Assembly (NCBI GenBank): GCA_016840465.1
Contig: JAEOSH010000023.1
Span: 1-28,107, forward strand
Direction: 5' to 3'
Source of the DNA: Candidatus Baldrarchaeum yapensis
GTDB taxonomy: Archaea > Asgardarchaeota > Baldrarchaeia > Baldrarchaeales > Baldrarchaeaceae
Length of the DNA: 28,107 nucleotides
Below the pieces are notes generated by a model. It saw nothing but the letters and a program-made list of their open reading frames with translations. It searched no databases and was not told where the DNA came from. The stretch's first letter is position 1, and each line of letters begins with the position of its first letter. Both the position numbers and the translations under genes were made by a program. Positions 7,560 to 15,975 of the stretch are shown here, one piece after another.

Positions 7560-8474
7560 TCAGGAGGTCGTTATCTCGCATCCGTCTTTGCGGACGATCA
7601 CCGTTTCCTCGGCCTGCGCAACCATACTTCCTTTAATATCGGATAACACCTTGTACTCGTAAAGGATGCCCTTCGTGCTTAATTCCTTGAGTGCAAGTTT
7701 GACTGCAGGGATCTCCTTAACAAGCCATCTTTCGGCAAATGGCAACCCTTTGAACCTATCCGCTGCGATTCTTAGAAGCTTTCTGGAGCTTGTGAGCCTA
7801 ACGGGGACCCTCACCGGGAGAAGCCTATAGATGTACGCATAAGGCGCCTCGCGAACAACACCCGTTCCAGTGGTCGCGAATACCTCTACTGCGAATACCT
7901 CTCCCTCCTCCATCACGTCGCCGGATGGAAGCCCTATGTTTGGTATTGTCTTCGCACCATGGAGTGAGTACTCCTCCAACAGATGCCCCGTCAGGTTCCT
8001 TATCGGCCTATATCCATACTCCCTTATCTTCTCCTCTATTAGCCTTCCGATCTCGTTGGTTCTGACTCCAGCCTTTATGTTCTCAAGTGCGACTTTCAGA
8101 GCAGCCTCCGCTGCCTCCTTAAGTCTCTCAAACTCGCTATTGAAACAGAAAGTAACCGCTGTGTCGGCAATATACCCATCAACATGCACACCAATGTCGA
8201 CTTTAACAACACTTTCATCCTCGATTATCGTTTCATCTCTAGGAGGGGACGTGTAATGGGCGGCAACGTTATTCATCGAAACATTGCACGGAAAGGCCGG
8301 TTGTCCACCTTTCTCCCTAATTAATTTCTCTACGCTCTCACAGATGTCTATCACTCTCGCGCCAACCTTTACCAGTTTTTCTAACTCTTTCTTCACGGCC
8401 TGCGCGATTTCGCCAGCCTTTCTGTACCGCTCTTCTTTCTCTTCCCTCGATAACTCATTCTCCTCCTCACTCAT
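7560..8474 (-). CDS. map: Methionine aminopeptidase, type II
   Basis: A 304-residue pita-bread metalloprotease that removes the initiator methionine from nascent proteins. The five metal ligands are in place: D93 (KVDIGVHVDG), D104 (IADTAVTF), H164 (NLTGHLLEEY), E197 (FAVEVFATTG) and E289 (VAQAEETVIV). The helical insert between H164 and E289 marks the type II archaeal/eukaryotic class. An oddity is that the residue after the last ligand, usually His (QxEHT), is Glu here. ATG 8474 is chosen because GTGAGGAGG ends 6 nt upstream; the GTG at 8489 is part of this SD. An acidic N-terminal extension of about 15 residues precedes the domain. It lies upstream of tfb, and both serve gene expression. 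Confidence 0.95.
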   Translation of the reverse strand: MSEEENELSREEKEERYRKAGEIAQAVKKELEKLVKVGARVIDICESVEKLIREKGGQPAFPCNVSMNNVAAHYTSPPRDETIIEDESVVKVDIGVHVDGYIADTAVTFCFNSEFERLKEAAEAALKVALENIKAGVRTNEIGRLIEEKIREYGYRPIRNLTGHLLEEYSLHGAKTIPNIGLPSGDVMEEGEVFAVEVFATTGTGVVREAPYAYIYRLLPVRVPVRLTSSRKLLRIAADRFKGLPFAERWLVKEIPAVKLALKELSTKGILYEYKVLSDIKGSMVAQAEETVIVRKDGCEITTS

Positions 8475-8521
8475 GACTATCCTCCTCACGGTAGTATCAA
8501 GAAGTGTGCTATAAAAAGTTT

Positions 8522-9928
8522 CTAGAGTTCCCTAAAGCGCGAAACGAAGTCCAAAAGTTCCTTATCAACCTGCCATAATTTCCTGCGCTTATCCCAGAAC
8601 TTGTACATCTGCCATGGAACCCAGGAGCCTATGTTCTTATACCTTCTAATTATCAAAAGGTCATCTACATATTCTCGTAAGCTATCAAACAGGAACGCAA
8701 ACTTCTCCCCGTACCCGTGTGGAAGTCTTATGTATAGCATGACCCCCTTCTCGTGCACTATTATAAAACACGAGGGGAACTCGTTCGCCGCCTTGAGTAA
8801 AACTTCCCGCATGTGCTTATCACAAACGACGTTCAGCGCTATGATGTCGTCCAGCCCCAGCCCCTCAACGTATGTATAGGGTTTCCAGACGTTATGCCTT
8901 TCCAGCCGCAACACCCGTTTTCTCACAGCATTTAATGATAGCGAAAATCCATAATTCCTGAGAAAATTCGTAAGTTCTTGATAAGGAGCACGATACTCGA
9001 CCCCACGATATAAGAAAATCAGAAAATCGGGTCTATCGAAATCCATAACTCTACCTTCTAAGAAATGAAGATCTGGCATCGGAAGTACATCCTCGTACTT
9101 TTCAACGAAGTTTATGAGGCCATAAACCCACATGTCTTCCGGAAAGAACCATTCTCTCCCGTCATATCTTTGCAGGTTCCAGCTTTGACCCACAGCCTTT
9201 ATCTCATAAATTTTAACATCATCCAGAACATCATCCTTTAATGCAATTATATTTCGCCTGAACTCATCTTTTAATCGTATTTGATCAGGAATTAGAAAAC
9301 CTAACCATCCCCATTTTTTAGATCCAGTTGAAAACGTATCAATGTTTATACTCGTAAGAAAGGAGGAATTAAAGACCTTGCTTAACATTTTCTCAAAAAC
9401 TGCATCAAATTCCATAAAAATTACATAATATTTTAGTTTAAAGCGTGCATAATTACGAAATGCACAGAATCTAACTCCAAGTTTTTTCTTTAACTTCTTC
9501 AGATTGTAAGTAATAGTTGCAGGACAAACTCCTAACATACTAGCAATATCCTTCAACTTCTTATCAGGATGTATCAATAATGTCTCAAGTATCTTGCGTT
9601 CAGATCCCCTTATCTTTTCGGAGAACTCAAATAAGGACAGAAGATTAAGTATTTGTTGCTTGTTCGTTATACCATACTTCTTTATCATTCTGAGCCTGCA
9701 GATTATCGCCTCGTATAAACTTTTGTCTTTCGGCACAAGCATCGGATCAAAAGGCCGCATATCCTTGGTCTTAGGAAATAACATTTTCTTATCTTCGATT
9801 AAACCATCGCATCTCGCAAGATAAATCTTTATTTTCAGAAATAGATCCTGTAAGTCTGGATCTGATGTCTTAGGGAAGAGATCATCATACTGGTTCAGGA
9901 CTGATGTGAGCTCGGTCTCGTCGCTCAC
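8522..9928 (-). CDS. Tandem HTH/sensor transcriptional regulator
   Basis: A 468-residue protein of unrecognised family. Residues about 107-155 form a helix-turn-helix of AsnC/Lrp or MarR-like type (LKDIASMLGVCPATITYNLKK). An alpha/beta region follows (about 165-255). A second HTH-like stretch is at about 312-347 (YQELTNFLRNYGFSLSLNAVRKRV), then another alpha/beta region (355-430) and a Trp-rich basic tail. The halves look like a duplicated DNA-binding plus sensor unit. The 5' half (roughly 9240-9930) is visibly more AT-rich than neighbouring genes, perhaps reflecting transfer or fast evolution. GTG 9928 has GGTG 7 nt upstream and a TATA-like TTTTTAAAAATAA at about 9956-9968. It is transcribed alone. 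Confidence 0.7.
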   Translation of the reverse strand: MSDETELTSVLNQYDDLFPKTSDPDLQDLFLKIKIYLARCDGLIEDKKMLFPKTKDMRPFDPMLVPKDKSLYEAIICRLRMIKKYGITNKQQILNLLSLFEFSEKIRGSERKILETLLIHPDKKLKDIASMLGVCPATITYNLKKLKKKLGVRFCAFRNYARFKLKYYVIFMEFDAVFEKMLSKVFNSSFLTSINIDTFSTGSKKWGWLGFLIPDQIRLKDEFRRNIIALKDDVLDDVKIYEIKAVGQSWNLQRYDGREWFFPEDMWVYGLINFVEKYEDVLPMPDLHFLEGRVMDFDRPDFLIFLYRGVEYRAPYQELTNFLRNYGFSLSLNAVRKRVLRLERHNVWKPYTYVEGLGLDDIIALNVVCDKHMREVLLKAANEFPSCFIIVHEKGVMLYIRLPHGYGEKFAFLFDSLREYVDDLLIIRRYKNIGSWVPWQMYKFWDKRRKLWQVDKELLDFVSRFREL

Positions 9929-10211
9929 GCTGGTACACCGTTTTAATCTTTACTGATTATTTTTAAAAATTTTCCACGTATACGAACATCTTCTTCGCAT
10001 AAAAACTTTTCATTTGCCAAGAAAATTCGACTAATATATTTTTCCGAGGAAATATATCTTTAGACATGAAATTAGATGCAAATTAACGTAAACGTCTTGA
10101 TATTTACTCTCGTTTTCTGGAATTATTATAATCCATTGTCACGCTTCCAATCCTAGGTGATGAGAATGTACCCACAGGATCCATTCCCAGTTTAAATATG
10201 GGGCGTTCGCT
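9929..10211. promoter_or_regulatory. AT-rich divergent intergenic region with hairpin
   Basis: A 283-nt gap between the divergent regulator gene and the small-gene pair. An inverted repeat at 10034-10057 (ATATATTT and AAATATAT around TTCCGAGG) can form a hairpin with a two-T bulge. TTTAAATATG at 10191-10200 is a TATA-like box for the small genes, with the start expected near 10221. No ORF is credible. A lone GTGATGA (10157) has no partner D box. Confidence 0.4.
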
Positions 10212-10418
10212 ATGACGATGAAGCGCATGCTAATAACGCCAGCAACGAAAGAAGTAGAGCTAAGGGAAATCGCTGCACTGACGGAATTAATAACTGAATA
10301 TGTCAAGAAGGCAATGAAGTGCACCGACGTTTACATCGTTGGAAGAGCGTCCAACGGGAAAATCATCATAAGGAAGAACTCTGTCGGCGTGGAAGTGATA
10401 AAGGAGGGTATCAAATGA
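10212..10418 (+). CDS. Small protein of unknown function, first of a pair
   Basis: A 68-residue protein I do not recognise. It has a short N-terminal strand (RMLITPAT), one long amphipathic helix (about 15-36, VELREIAALTELITEYVKKA) and two or three beta strands (DVYIVGRASNGKIIIRKNSVGVEVI), with no membrane segment and one cysteine. Its TGA overlaps the ATG of the next gene (ATGA), and the next gene's ribosome-binding site AAGGAGGG lies in its last codons, so the two are translationally coupled. The start is uncertain: ATG codons lie at 10212, 10218 and 10227, and the TATA box spacing favours a leaderless start near 10218. A coupled pair of small proteins could be a toxin-antitoxin or a small complex; nothing in the sequence decides this. 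Confidence 0.6.
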   Translation: MTMKRMLITPATKEVELREIAALTELITEYVKKAMKCTDVYIVGRASNGKIIIRKNSVGVEVIKEGIK

Positions 10419-10711
10419 TAAAAGTGATGTTATCCACATCTAAGGACTTTATCGAGTTTATAAGGAGTAAGCGAAATGAGATAGAAGTTGTATTCATGAT
10501 GGAACGCGACGGCAAAAAGGTATACATACTGCCGTGCCTTGTCAACGGCCTCCCAATAATGATGTTCTGCGAGGTAAATGACGGAGAACTGAACCTCGAG
10601 GAGAAAATAAAGATCTTAAATGGAGTGGATGCGACGCTCTGGAAGGTTAGGATCCTGAAAATAGACAAAATAGAGGAGTTGAGCAAAAGCGTGGCGATTC
10701 CGATAAGGTGA
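10415..10711 (+). CDS. Small alpha/beta protein of unknown function, second of a pair
   Basis: A 98-residue protein of no recognised family. It alternates helix and strand: MIKVMLSTSKDFIEFIRS, strand IEVVFMMERDGKKVYIL, a hydrophobic stretch (CLVNGLPIMMFCEV), helix LNLEEKIKILNG and strand LWKVRILKI. ATG 10415 is preferred over a longer upstream reading because AAGGAGGG lies exactly 6 nt before it and the start overlaps the preceding stop by 4 nt. The upstream extension in this frame is only the other frame of the first gene. EF-2 follows 249 nt downstream with its own promoter. Confidence 0.65.
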   Translation: MIKVMLSTSKDFIEFIRSKRNEIEVVFMMERDGKKVYILPCLVNGLPIMMFCEVNDGELNLEEKIKILNGVDATLWKVRILKIDKIEELSKSVAIPIR

Positions 10712-10814
10712 TTCTTGAAAGGTTTGAGAAGTTTTTATACTTCGGCGTCTTCACAATTTTTATTACCACTTCTTTAACAAATCTGTGCATAGATTCTTCC
10801 CTGGTATCGGGCAT
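10647..10814 (-). CDS. Possible leaderless small ORF (55 codons)
   Basis: On the minus strand an ATG at 10814 opens a 55-codon frame starting MPDTREESMHRFVKEVV and containing an amphipathic helix of about 20 residues. A TATA-like element (CTATAAAG, minus strand, centred near 10837) lies at the right distance for a leaderless mRNA. The first 34 codons are in the gap; the last 20 run antisense over the end of the 98-residue gene and look less protein-like. It may be real, a truncated remnant, or chance. Confidence 0.22.
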   Translation of the reverse strand: MPDTREESMHRFVKEVVIKIVKTPKYKNFSNLSRITLSESPRFCSTPLFCLFSGS

Positions 10815-10960
10815 CTCCGATCCCACCTCTTACTTTATAGAAACTTTAATAACGGTCAGCATGTTCTTTTAGGCTAAGTTCACCGTAACATAATCACGCG
10901 ACTTTAACGTCACTGGTATAAAAACTCATTCTCGGGTTATGATCACCGAGGTGTGTCGAA
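10712..10960 (+). promoter_or_regulatory. EF-2 upstream region and promoter
   Basis: A 249-nt gap. GGTATAAAAAC at 10915-10925 is a strong TATA box, giving an expected start near 10946. GAGGTG at 10948-10953 is the SD, 7 nt before TTG 10961, so the leader is only about 15 nt. The rest holds the possible reverse-strand small ORF and nothing else I can identify. Confidence 0.65.
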
Positions 10961-13171
10961 TTGGTTAGGGTCAAGGACCCCGAGGAAGTAGCGAAACTGA
11001 TAATGCGAGGACCGCTGGAGAATAAGAGAATATTCAGCATAGTGGCCCACATAGACCATGGAAAGACCACCACAACAGACTACCTGCTTAGAAGAGCGGG
11101 GCTTATGAGCTTCGATGCCGCCGGGCAAGTGCTGATGACAGACTACGACGAGGAAGAGAAACAACGAGGGATCACCATCTTCACCAGTGTTGTCAACCTC
11201 GCGTACGAGTATAAGGGCAGGGAGTACATCTTCCAGATAAACGACACCCCGGGTCACATTAGTTTCACGGGAGAGGTCTCAAGAGCGCTTAGAGGCAGTG
11301 ATGGTGCCGTGATTCTCGTTGATGCGCTGGAGGGAGTAATGACACAGACGGAAACCAACATCAGGCTCGCTGTGGGTGAGGAGTTATGCAAACCAGTACT
11401 TTTCATCAACAAGGTTGATAGACTAATAAGCGAGCTGAAGCTATCGCCTCAGGAGGTAAATCAGCGCCTCGACAAAATCGTACGTAAAGTTAACACGTTA
11501 ATAGCAAAGGTGGCGCCCCCAGAGTTCAAAAAGGAGTGGCAAGTGAGTTTCCAGAAGGGCTCCGTTGCGATAGGATCCGCTAAGCATGGTTGGGGATTCA
11601 CAATACACACCCTGCGCGAGAAGAAGATACATCCGAACATAATATTCGAGAAGTACCAAGAAGGAGACGTAGAATGGTTGAGAAAGAACCTGCCACTCGA
11701 TGATGCACTCCTTCCGATGATTATAGAGCATCTTCCAGATCCGAAGACTGCCCAGAGATACAGGATAAGGAAGCTGTGGTCCGGAGACCCCGATAGTGAA
11801 GTTGGTCGTGCCCTAATGGAGTGCGATCCCGACGGCCCAATGGTTGGGATGATAACAAAGATATTCATACACCCCAAGAGTAAGCGTCCGACGCTCATCG
11901 GTAGGGTATTCTCCGGAACTCTCTCAGAGGGAGACGAAATATATCTGATATCGCAAAAGTCGACGCAGAGAGTCAAAAGGCTGGGAGTTATGGAAATTAC
12001 CGACATCCTTGACGTGGATGCTGTCCCTGCTGGCAACTTATTCGCAATATTTGGCTTCATCTGCCCAGCAGGAGAAACATTCACCGAGCCGGGTCTCAAT
12101 ATACCGCCGTTCGAAGAGATAAGATACGTTGCTGAGCCAGTTGTCTCAGTAAGAATAATGCCGGTTAATCCACAGGACCTTGCCCGCCTTGGTGAAGTTG
12201 TGAAGATGTGGGTGATGGCAGATCCCACCGCGATGTTCTACATTGACAGGGAGGCGAACCAGTACATTCTCTCCGGAATAGACCCGCTTCAGATAGAGAT
12301 CCTAACAAAGCGCATCAATGAGCAGGTACCGATTAAGGTAACTCCGCCAATAATCGTGTACAGAGAGGTGCCAACACAGAGAGGCCAGGAACTCTATACG
12401 AAGTCTCCAAATGCTCTTAACAGAATACAACTATATGTCGAGCCGCTAGATGAGGAGACCATGGCACTCATCCGTGAGGGTAAGATATGGGCTGAGCAAG
12501 ACCCAAAGGAGAGAGCAAAGATTTTGAGAGAGATAGGCTGGGAGACGGACGAAGCCCGTGGGGTTTGGGACATTTATGGTTTGAACATTTTCGTTGACAA
12601 GACTAAAGGTGTCCAAAGGCTTGATAGGATAAAGAGCTACATAATCGGGGCGTTCAGAGACTGGTGCTCCGGTGCAACGCTCGCTAAAGAGCCCGCAATG
12701 GGAGTAAAGGCGGTTATGGAGGACTGCTTCGTACACGAAGACCCTGCACACACCACATACTACCAGATTTCACTGATGACAATCGCAGGACTCAACATAA
12801 GCTTCCTGACCTCGAAACCGCGCCTCTATGAGCCAATCGTTCGAGTCGACATAAAGGTGCCAATGGGATACGAGGGAGAAATATTCAGAATAATCACGCA
12901 CCATAGGGGCCAGATTCTTGGAGTTGAACATGAAGAGGATGTCGTCAGAATAATGGGTAGACTTCCAACTGCGGAGACTCTGCAAATAGCCGATGAGTTC
13001 AGAAGTGCAACACAGGGTCGTGCTTTCTTCGGATATGAGTTCGACAGATTCGAGCCCGTGCCCGAGAACCTTCAGGAGAAGTTAATAAGGGAGATCAGAA
13101 AGAGAAAGGGACTCCCAGAAGAACCACCGACAATAAAGGACTGGGAGAGATTCATATACGTCAGAACATAA
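10961..13171 (+). CDS. fusA: Elongation factor 2, divergent domain IV loops
   Basis: A full-length 736-residue archaeal EF-2, the translocation GTPase. G motifs are AHIDHGKT (29-36), RGITI (69-73), DTPGH (95-99), NKVD (150-153) and SAK (206-208). The C-terminus is canonical (SATQGRAFFGYEF, FEPVP, RKRKGLPEEPP). Three conserved spots are changed. The usual GHVDF after G3 is GHISF. The domain IV loop usually SPNKHNR is SPNALNR (about 482-488). The diphthamide loop usually IHRGPAQ or IHRGGGQ is AHTTYYQ, keeping the acceptor His597 but not its surroundings. Archaea without diphthamide-synthesis genes are known to have such EF-2s. The start is TTG 10961, with GAGGTG 7 nt upstream. It converges with the ABCE1 gene, 4 nt apart. 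Confidence 0.95.
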   Translation: MVRVKDPEEVAKLIMRGPLENKRIFSIVAHIDHGKTTTTDYLLRRAGLMSFDAAGQVLMTDYDEEEKQRGITIFTSVVNLAYEYKGREYIFQINDTPGHISFTGEVSRALRGSDGAVILVDALEGVMTQTETNIRLAVGEELCKPVLFINKVDRLISELKLSPQEVNQRLDKIVRKVNTLIAKVAPPEFKKEWQVSFQKGSVAIGSAKHGWGFTIHTLREKKIHPNIIFEKYQEGDVEWLRKNLPLDDALLPMIIEHLPDPKTAQRYRIRKLWSGDPDSEVGRALMECDPDGPMVGMITKIFIHPKSKRPTLIGRVFSGTLSEGDEIYLISQKSTQRVKRLGVMEITDILDVDAVPAGNLFAIFGFICPAGETFTEPGLNIPPFEEIRYVAEPVVSVRIMPVNPQDLARLGEVVKMWVMADPTAMFYIDREANQYILSGIDPLQIEILTKRINEQVPIKVTPPIIVYREVPTQRGQELYTKSPNALNRIQLYVEPLDEETMALIREGKIWAEQDPKERAKILREIGWETDEARGVWDIYGLNIFVDKTKGVQRLDRIKSYIIGAFRDWCSGATLAKEPAMGVKAVMEDCFVHEDPAHTTYYQISLMTIAGLNISFLTSKPRLYEPIVRVDIKVPMGYEGEIFRIITHHRGQILGVEHEEDVVRIMGRLPTAETLQIADEFRSATQGRAFFGYEFDRFEPVPENLQEKLIREIRKRKGLPEEPPTIKDWERFIYVRT

Positions 13172-13175
13172 TTTG

Positions 13176-15002
13176 CTATTCTGCACCCTCTTCAACCATT
13201 TTCTCCGCCTCGATCGCAATAGGCAGATAGTAGTACTCTCCTATCGATTTTTGATACCTATCCATCTTTGATCCTTCCTTATTTACACGTGGCCGCCCGG
13301 TCTGCGGGTCTCGTCTGAACGTTATCTGTAAGTCCTTAAGGAACATGTTCATGCCCGTTTTCATGTCAAGCGGTCTGGTGGCATGTCCGTGTCGCCCTGG
13401 TTCCCCGTAGAAGATCATAAGCCTATCAGCAATAAAATCTTGGGCGACTATATCATGTTCAACGACAAATGCTGCGGCCTCCTTCATCTCTACAACTCTT
13501 CTAATAGCCCTCGCAACTGCAAGTCGTTGTTCCACATCCAAAAACGCGCTGGGCTCGTCAAGGAGATATAAATCCGCATCCCTAGAAAGGCAAGTGGCAA
13601 CCGCGACTCTCTGCAACTCTCCACCGCTTAAATCCGGAACATACGCTCTTAAAAGACGCCTGAGTTGAAGTCCCTCTATAATTTCCGTCTTATAAATGCT
13701 GGAGTTATATGCGGAGCCAGCAACTGTTCTCAAAAGGCTTTCAACGGTTCCATCGTAATCAGGCGAAATATATTGGGGCTTATAACTTATCTTCAGTCGG
13801 AAGTCAGGCTTCTCTCCTTCATCCGGCTCTATTAGCCCTGCCAGCAACTTTATAAAAGTTGTCTTGCCGATCCCGTTCGGTCCAAGGATCCCTATGACCT
13901 CGCCCTTCATGACCTCGCCTCCCTCAACCTCGAGCACAAAGTCCTTGTACCTTTTGATCATGCGCGGGAAGGTCAGAAAGATGTTCTCAGGAAGAACTCT
14001 CTGAACTGGTGCAGGCCTGAGGTGGAATCTTATGGGCTCTTTACGGAACCTTATGTTCTCATCCGCGATGTAGCCATCTAAGAATATGTTGATTCCCTCA
14101 CGTGCACTATGGGGATGTGATACTATTCCGTAAACTCCGGGAACCCCATAAAATATACATATGTTGTCCGAAAGATAGTCCAGCATTGCAAGGTCGTGTT
14201 CAACAACCACAACGGTCTTTCCCGCTTTGCAAAGCTCCCTGATACTTCTAGCAACCCTTATCCTTTCCTTAACATCAAGGTAGCTTGATGGCTCATCGAA
14301 TAAGTAAACATTTGCATCTTTGAGTTTTGCAGCGGCTATTGCGAGTTTCTGCAACTCTCCACCACTGAGAACCTTTACCTCGCGATCCCACAACTTTAGA
14401 AGGTCTAATTGTTCTGCAACCTCCTTTGACATGCCTATCTCGTCTACTTTCTTTAAAATCTGCCCCACGGTCCCCTTCACGACCTTCGGGATCTTCGTGA
14501 TGTTTTGAGGTTTGTGAACAACCCTCATCTCCTTGTCGATCAACTTCTTAAAATAAGGTTGTAGCTCTGATCCGCGGAAGAACCTTATTATTTCGTCCCA
14601 TTCGGGTGGATCGTCATGTCTTCCAAGGTTTGGTTTCATTTCTCCAGCGAGAATTTTCAGCGCGGTGGTCTTTCCCGCAGCGTTTGGTCCTATCAGTCCG
14701 GTCACCCTCCCAGGCTTTGGAATCGGCAATCTGAACAACTCAAACCCGTTGGGGCCGTATCTGTGCACAAGATCGCTCTTTAAACGCTCAGGTAGGTTCA
14801 CTATACTTATTGCCTCGAATGGACACTTCTTAATACAAATACCACATCCGCTACACAACTTCTCCGAAATGACCGGCTTTCCGGTCTCTTCATCGAATAC
14901 TATTGCTTCAACGCCGGTCTTCACCATTGGACAGAATCTCATACATTCCTTTGTGCAGTCCTTGGGCTTGCAATTGTCATAATCGATCACTGCGATTCTC
15001 AT
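13176..15002 (-). CDS. abce1: ABCE1 / RNase L inhibitor-type ribosome recycling ATPase
   Basis: A 608-residue twin-ATPase that splits post-termination ribosomes with aRF1/Pelota. The N-terminal Fe-S domain has eight cysteines (11, 16, 20, 24 and 50, 53, 56, 60). Nucleotide-binding domain 1 has Walker A GPNAAGKT (105-112), LSGGELQ (212-218) and FDEPSSYLD. Domain 2 has GPNGIGKT (374-381), LSGGELQ (458-464) and LDEPSAFLD. The order and length match the archaeal family. ATG 15002 is chosen because GGTG ends 6 nt before it; the GTG at 15011 is that SD, and the stop TAG of the asparaginase gene overlaps it. It is the last gene of a minus-strand run and is likely co-transcribed with the asparaginase gene. 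Confidence 0.97.
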   Translation of the reverse strand: MRIAVIDYDNCKPKDCTKECMRFCPMVKTGVEAIVFDEETGKPVISEKLCSGCGICIKKCPFEAISIVNLPERLKSDLVHRYGPNGFELFRLPIPKPGRVTGLIGPNAAGKTTALKILAGEMKPNLGRHDDPPEWDEIIRFFRGSELQPYFKKLIDKEMRVVHKPQNITKIPKVVKGTVGQILKKVDEIGMSKEVAEQLDLLKLWDREVKVLSGGELQKLAIAAAKLKDANVYLFDEPSSYLDVKERIRVARSIRELCKAGKTVVVVEHDLAMLDYLSDNICIFYGVPGVYGIVSHPHSAREGINIFLDGYIADENIRFRKEPIRFHLRPAPVQRVLPENIFLTFPRMIKRYKDFVLEVEGGEVMKGEVIGILGPNGIGKTTFIKLLAGLIEPDEGEKPDFRLKISYKPQYISPDYDGTVESLLRTVAGSAYNSSIYKTEIIEGLQLRRLLRAYVPDLSGGELQRVAVATCLSRDADLYLLDEPSAFLDVEQRLAVARAIRRVVEMKEAAAFVVEHDIVAQDFIADRLMIFYGEPGRHGHATRPLDMKTGMNMFLKDLQITFRRDPQTGRPRVNKEGSKMDRYQKSIGEYYYLPIAIEAEKMVEEGAE

Positions 15003-15011
15003 GACATCCAC

Positions 15012-15950
15012 CTATGGGAACCTTATGCCCGCATGCACCTTTTCGTCATCTGATGAACAGTACGCCCAAGACATAAATGGAGTGCTATGAGAAATTCCAA
15101 CGTTCCCACGTGTGTCTAACAGGATAATCCCCATGGGTACATCCTTCGCAACACTAACGACATGATCTATCGTCATATCGGCCGCATGTTGTGCAAATAA
15201 TCCTTTCCGGAGCAATTCACATGCGTACCTTGCAACCATGAGTCTCATCGACACCTCTCCTAAACCCGTAACGGAAGCCGCTCCCACGCCATTCTCCGCA
15301 TACGTTCCGGCCCCTATAATCGCAGAATCCCCGATCCTTCCCGGAAGCTTTAACATAATTCCACCAGTACTCGTTCCCGCTGCAAGATTACCATCCCTGT
15401 CTAGGGCTACGGCTCCAACAGTTCCGCTCGAAATCTCCGGAATTTTCCGAATCAACTCTAGATTCTTGCGGAAAAACTCGTAACTTCCCTCCTTGAATTT
15501 CTTGAGAACATCTTCCCAAAGACGCCTCTGTTCGTCGGTTATGGGGTTACACTTCTCCATTTCGAACTTCTCCGCTAACAATTCGGCAGTTCTCCCCGTT
15601 ATCAAGACATGATCTGTCTTTTCCATCACAATTCTCGCTAGGGAAATCGGATTCTTAACACTCGAAACGAGAGCAACCGCGCCCGCTTTGAGAGTTCTCC
15701 CATCCATTATCGACGCGTCCATCTCCACAGTTCCGTTAATTGTCAACGCGGAACCCGTACCTGCATTGAACACCGGATTATCCTCTAAAACCCTAACTGT
15801 AGTCTCAACGGCGTCTAAAGCCGATCCTCCTCTCTTAAGTACTTCATAACCCGCCTGTGCGGCAGTCCTGATGCCATTCAGCACATCGTTCTCAGGAAAC
15901 ACCAACCTTAATCCGGCACCGCCATGACATAGAATAACAAAACGTCTCAT
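15012..15950 (-). CDS. Ntn-hydrolase asparaginase / isoaspartyl aminopeptidase
   Basis: A 312-residue plant-type asparaginase of the N-terminal nucleophile family. It hydrolyses L-asparagine and/or beta-aspartyl dipeptides after self-cleavage. The cleavage site is SSG|T177VGAVALD, with T177 as nucleophile; GTSTGG (192-197) and RIGDS (205-209) line the active site. The N-terminal HGGAG (10-14) and FNAGTGSALT (61-70) are typical. Removing isoaspartyl damage would suit a thermophile, by inference. ATG 15950 matches the family's N-terminus; an in-frame GTG at 15965 is possible. It lies 25 nt after the DUF2070 gene and its stop overlaps the SD of ABCE1, so the three are probably one operon. Confidence 0.93.
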   Translation of the reverse strand: MRRFVILCHGGAGLRLVFPENDVLNGIRTAAQAGYEVLKRGGSALDAVETTVRVLEDNPVFNAGTGSALTINGTVEMDASIMDGRTLKAGAVALVSSVKNPISLARIVMEKTDHVLITGRTAELLAEKFEMEKCNPITDEQRRLWEDVLKKFKEGSYEFFRKNLELIRKIPEISSGTVGAVALDRDGNLAAGTSTGGIMLKLPGRIGDSAIIGAGTYAENGVGAASVTGLGEVSMRLMVARYACELLRKGLFAQHAADMTIDHVVSVAKDVPMGIILLDTRGNVGISHSTPFMSWAYCSSDDEKVHAGIRFP

Positions 15951-15975
15951 ATCGCTCAACTCCACATTTTTGAAT

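Noticed and set aside
10157-10200. Perfect C box GTGATGA upstream of the small-gene pair
   Set aside because: No D box follows within a normal distance and no terminal stem can form.
10319-10414. Longer N-terminus for the 98-residue protein
   Set aside because: It is the out-of-frame reading of the preceding gene; ATG 10415 has a perfect SD and an ATGA overlap.
11461-12228. 255-codon antisense ORF within EF-2
   Set aside because: It is opposite a conserved gene and has a Ser/Pro/Arg-rich composition typical of an antisense shadow.
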